From Azospirillum oryzae (GTDB lineage Bacteria > Pseudomonadota > Alphaproteobacteria > Azospirillales > Azospirillaceae): DNA of 64,000 nucleotides. Shown piece after piece: positions 63,117 through 64,000 of this stretch. The notes beneath the pieces were generated by a model that was not told the DNA's origin, did no database searches, and saw only the letters and a list, made by a program, of their open reading frames with translations. Every line of letters begins with the position of its first letter. The first letter of the stretch is position 1. A program made the position numbers and the translations under genes. Where the stretch lies: positions 434,001-498,000 of the forward strand of contig NZ_VTTM01000002.1 in the NCBI RefSeq assembly GCF_008364795.1, in the 5' to 3' direction.

Positions 63117-64000
63117 TCACTCCCGCCGCACTCCGAACTCCGGGACATCGGCCGTGTTCGCGGCGAGCGGCAGCGTGAACCAGAATGCGGCGCCCTTGCC
63201 CGACTCGGGGTCCGGCCCGGCCGGCGCGTCCGCCACCCCGATCCGTCCGCCGAGATGCTCGACGATTCGCTTGGCGATGGCCAGCCCCAGGCCGGTGCCG
63301 GCCGGCTTGCCGGTCAGCGTGTCGCCGGACTGGCGGAAGCGGTCGAACACGAGTTCGCGGTCCTTCGCCGCAACGCCGGGGCCGCTGTCGGTCACCGTCA
63401 CCTTCAGGAAGCCGCTCTCCAACCGGGTTTCCAGCCGGGTCCGGCCGCCGGGCGGCGTGAATTTGGCGGCGTTGGACAGCAGGTTGACCACGACCTGGAT
63501 CAACCGGTCGACATCGCCGCGCACCGGCGGCAGGCGGTCGGGAATATCGACCGACAGGGTGATGCCGCGCTCCAGGAACAGCGCCTCAGTCGCGGCGACC
63601 GCTTCGGTCAGCGCCGGTCCGGCGTCGATGGTCTCGATCCGCCAGTCCAGCGCCCCGGCCTCGATCTTCGCCATGTCCAGCACCTGGTTGATCAGGCGGG
63701 TCAACCGCTCGCTCTCCTTGATGATGACGGCCAGGAACTCCTGCCGCTGGTCGGTATCGAGGTCGGGGTCGTCGTGCAGGATCTCGCTCAGCGCCCGGAT
63801 CGAGGTCAGCGGCGTGCGCAGCTCGTGGGTGACGGTCGACAGGAAATCGTCCTTCAGCCGGTCCAGCTCGGTCAGCCGTTCGTTGGCGGCGCGCAGGGCG
63901 TCGGTGGCGCGCTCCAACTCCGCAGTCTTGCGTTCCAGTTCGCGGCTGTGGGCGATGACGTCGCTGGTCTCGTCCAGCATGCGCAGAAGCTCCGCCGCCT
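63117..64000 (-). CDS. sensor histidine kinase, C-terminal part (partial)
   Basis: The frame stays open through base 64000, so at least the N-terminal sensor region is outside. Visible in order: a coiled linker (RELERKTAELERATDALRAA), the dimerisation and phospho-acceptor helix FLSTVTHELRTPLTSIRAL, an N-box NLLSNAAKFTPP, and G-boxes DSGPGVAAKD and GTGLGLAIAKR. It is a classical HisKA-type kinase. The first 290 codons in the window include no membrane segment. Confidence 0.93.
   Translation of the reverse strand, partial: AAELLRMLDETSDVIAHSRELERKTAELERATDALRAANERLTELDRLKDDFLSTVTHELRTPLTSIRALSEILHDDPDLDTDQRQEFLAVIIKESERLTRLINQVLDMAKIEAGALDWRIETIDAGPALTEAVAATEALFLERGITLSVDIPDRLPPVRGDVDRLIQVVVNLLSNAAKFTPPGGRTRLETRLESGFLKVTVTDSGPGVAAKDRELVFDRFRQSGDTLTGKPAGTGLGLAIAKRIVEHLGGRIGVADAPAGPDPESGKGAAFWFTLPLAANTADVPEFGVRRE

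Overview
The window is high-GC DNA with bacterial gene packing, and it reads as a chromosomal segment of an alphaproteobacterium of the Azospirillum/Rhodospirillales type. The assignment is inferred from the very GC-rich third codon positions, the phaR/phaC/phaA/phaB block, the prdX-cnoX-LON-Trm112-DUF971 block, many soluble sensor kinases and CheY/CheC/MCP proteins, and dispersed CCCTCTCCC/GGGAGAGGG intergenic palindromes. No ribosomal RNA, phage, insertion sequence or CRISPR array was seen. Three tRNA genes are present: Leu-CAG, Ala-GGC and Gly-GCC.

Layout. 1-5 kb: the end of an ABC exporter, an ABC-2 permease, a murein endopeptidase (MepA), a methyltransferase and tRNA-Leu/tRNA-Ala. 5-12.4 kb: an ATP-grasp ligase of the glutathionylspermidine synthase type and a polyhydroxyalkanoate (PHA) block with phaR divergent from a PhaE-like gene, phaC, phaA and phaB. 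The PhaE-like gene and phaC overlap by about 300 nt in two frames. 12.6-18.4 kb: a UbiD decarboxylase, then a minus-strand quality-control operon (prdX, cnoX, LON-domain protein, Trm112, DUF971), tRNA-Gly and an EpmC-like protein. 18.5-26.8 kb: a chemoreceptor, two membrane glycosyltransferases, a serine hydrolase and small unknowns. 27-35.6 kb: a degenerate NadE paralogue, a lone proteasome-like Ntn hydrolase, ElbB, GltX, CysS, DoxX and PmbA. 35.8-46.7 kb: an ammonium channel, purQ-purL, an MBL-fold hydrolase, an anion permease, a GAF-HD-GYP protein, a DedA protein, an orphan PIN protein and a CheY-CheC pair. 46.8-51 kb: glyS-glyQ and small envelope proteins.

The most interesting region is 51.2-58.9 kb. 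Two paralogous precursor-like genes share a Nif11-like leader but carry unrelated tandem-repeat cores: eight 20-residue units in one, and 24 units of 18 or 11 residues in the other. They are followed by a tightly packed set encoding a YcaO protein, a TfuA protein, a ThiS/MoaD-like sulfur carrier ending in Gly-Gly, and a rhodanese-E1 fusion. The enzymes form a self-contained sulfur-relay and backbone-modification module. The cores contain no cysteine. With a YcaO-TfuA pair this points to thioamidated repeat peptides rather than azoles. The cluster looks like an undescribed ribosomal peptide (RiPP) system, but family membership was judged by eye and no search was run.

58.9-64 kb, all minus strand: a response regulator coupled to a PAS histidine kinase, a receiver-PAS-kinase hybrid, and the 3' part of another sensor kinase that runs off the window.
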